Source: Planctomycetota bacterium (lineage in GTDB: Bacteria > Planctomycetota > Phycisphaerae > Phycisphaerales > UBA1924). Taken from it: a stretch of 6,816 nucleotides of DNA. This document shows, piece by piece, positions 6,307-6,816 of this stretch; positions within the stretch are counted from its first letter, which is position 1, and each line of letters starts with the position of its first letter. The notes below the pieces were generated by a model, which saw nothing but the letters and a program-made list of their open reading frames with translations, was not told the origin of the DNA and made no database searches. The position numbers and the translations under genes are program-made. The DNA is taken from the NCBI GenBank assembly GCA_023434205.1, contig JAEYTB010000203.1, positions 1 to 6,816 of the forward strand, written 5' to 3'.

Positions 6307-6816
6307 TCAGGTCAGCGGGCGCAGGACCGCCCGGATGGGGCTGCCATCAAAGCCCATGAGCTTGAGGGGCGGGGCGATCAGCTCGTACTCACCGGGGGCG
6401 GTGTCGGCGAGGGCGAGGCCTTCGAGGATCGCGATGCCGTGGCGGAGGATGGCGTGGTGGGCGGGGAGGTCTTTGGAATCCTGGAGGTCGACGCTGGGCG
6501 TGTCGATGCCGATGGTGATGACGCCCTTGGCGGCGAGGGCGTCGATGAGCTCGACGGAGAGGGCGGCGAAGTCCGGGTTCCAGCGGTGGAAGTCGGGGAA
6601 GGTTGAGGTCTTGATGAGCACGCGCGGGTGGCGGATGGCGTTGAGGGCCTCGCCGCAGTGCGCGGGCGTGGCACGCTCGCCGCGGGGGACGCGGGCCTCG
6701 ATGACGTGGCAGGGGCCGAGGTAGTGGTGCAGGGGCATCTCGCCGACGCCGGGGGCACCTTTGCCGTAGTGGTTGGGGCCGTCGGCGTGGGCGCCCAGGT
6801 GGACGGTGGAGCGGAG
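6307..6816 (-). CDS. Cyclase-family hydrolase, kynurenine formamidase-like, 5' end outside window
   Basis: Metal-dependent amidohydrolase of the cyclase/KynB family. The best-known member hydrolyses N-formylkynurenine to kynurenine and formate in tryptophan breakdown. The frame is open to the right edge, so the ATG at 6738 is internal. Reading 6816 leftward gives LRSTVHLGAHADGPNHYGKG, which contains the family's metal-binding H-x-G-x-H-x-D-x-P-x-H signature (about 6802-6770). Further on come MPLHHYLGPCHVIEA, the segment GIDTPSVDLQDSKDLPAHHAIL and the closing APPLKLMGFDGSPIRAVLRP, all typical of KynB-like enzymes. About 170 residues are present of an expected 200-220, so only the N-terminal few dozen are missing. 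Kynurenine formamidase is the closest recognised function, but cyclase-family members with other substrates share these motifs, and no other tryptophan-degradation gene is visible. It precedes citrate synthase in the same orientation. Confidence 0.83.
   Translation of the reverse strand, partial: LRSTVHLGAHADGPNHYGKGAPGVGEMPLHHYLGPCHVIEARVPRGERATPAHCGEALNAIRHPRVLIKTSTFPDFHRWNPDFAALSVELIDALAAKGVITIGIDTPSVDLQDSKDLPAHHAILRHGIAILEGLALADTAPGEYELIAPPLKLMGFDGSPIRAVLRPLT

Noticed and set aside
6287..6307. GGGTTT-type short repeats (three partial copies at 8-9 base spacing)
   Set aside because: Too short and irregular to be an array; it overlaps the cyclase stop codon, and no function is evident.
5108..6724. 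Very long plus-strand open frame (538 codons) opposite citrate synthase and the cyclase gene
   Set aside because: Its translation is a low-complexity Ala/Gly/Val/Glu/Asp string typical of the antisense of GC-rich genes, while the minus strand encodes two well-recognised enzymes.
1..6816. CRISPR array, tRNA, insertion sequence or retron-like RNA
   Set aside because: No spaced direct repeats, cloverleaf, transposase or reverse transcriptase was found on reading both strands.

Overview
This is a GC-rich bacterial window, packed with genes and with short intergenic gaps. It holds three blocks: a plus-strand pair of glycosyltransferases, a plus-strand ATPase-nuclease pair, and a minus-strand pair of metabolic genes converging on them. 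The strong G/C preference at third codon positions, together with the gene types, would fit a GC-rich planctomycete-like (perhaps Phycisphaerae) or similar environmental bacterium. No rRNA or other marker is present, so that placement is a weak inference.

Block 1 (2-2847, +): two homologous GT4-type, GT-B-fold glycosyltransferases overlap by ATGA. The first is cut by the left window edge. Both carry the same four-cysteine pattern in the N-terminal domain and a proline-rich linker between domains. They probably act one after the other in building a surface polysaccharide or other glycan; the acceptor and sugar cannot be read from the sequence.

Block 2 (3077-4957, +): after a 229-base gap with a possible promoter, an ABC/SMC-like AAA ATPase with a DUF3696-type C-terminus is followed with zero spacing (TGA then GTG) by a small PIN-domain protein with a complete set of candidate acidic active-site residues. 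The pair has visibly lower GC and more relaxed codon use than its flanks and looks like an acquired cassette. It is the best candidate here for an undescribed defence or toxin-like system: an ATPase sensor or regulator plus a nuclease effector in trans.

Block 3 (5045-6816, -): a short-form citrate synthase follows a kynurenine-formamidase/cyclase-family gene that is cut by the right window edge. Both are housekeeping or catabolic genes and return to the high-GC style of block 1. The 87-base convergent gap between blocks 2 and 3 has only small hairpins. No tRNA, rRNA, CRISPR array, insertion sequence or attachment-site duplication was seen.
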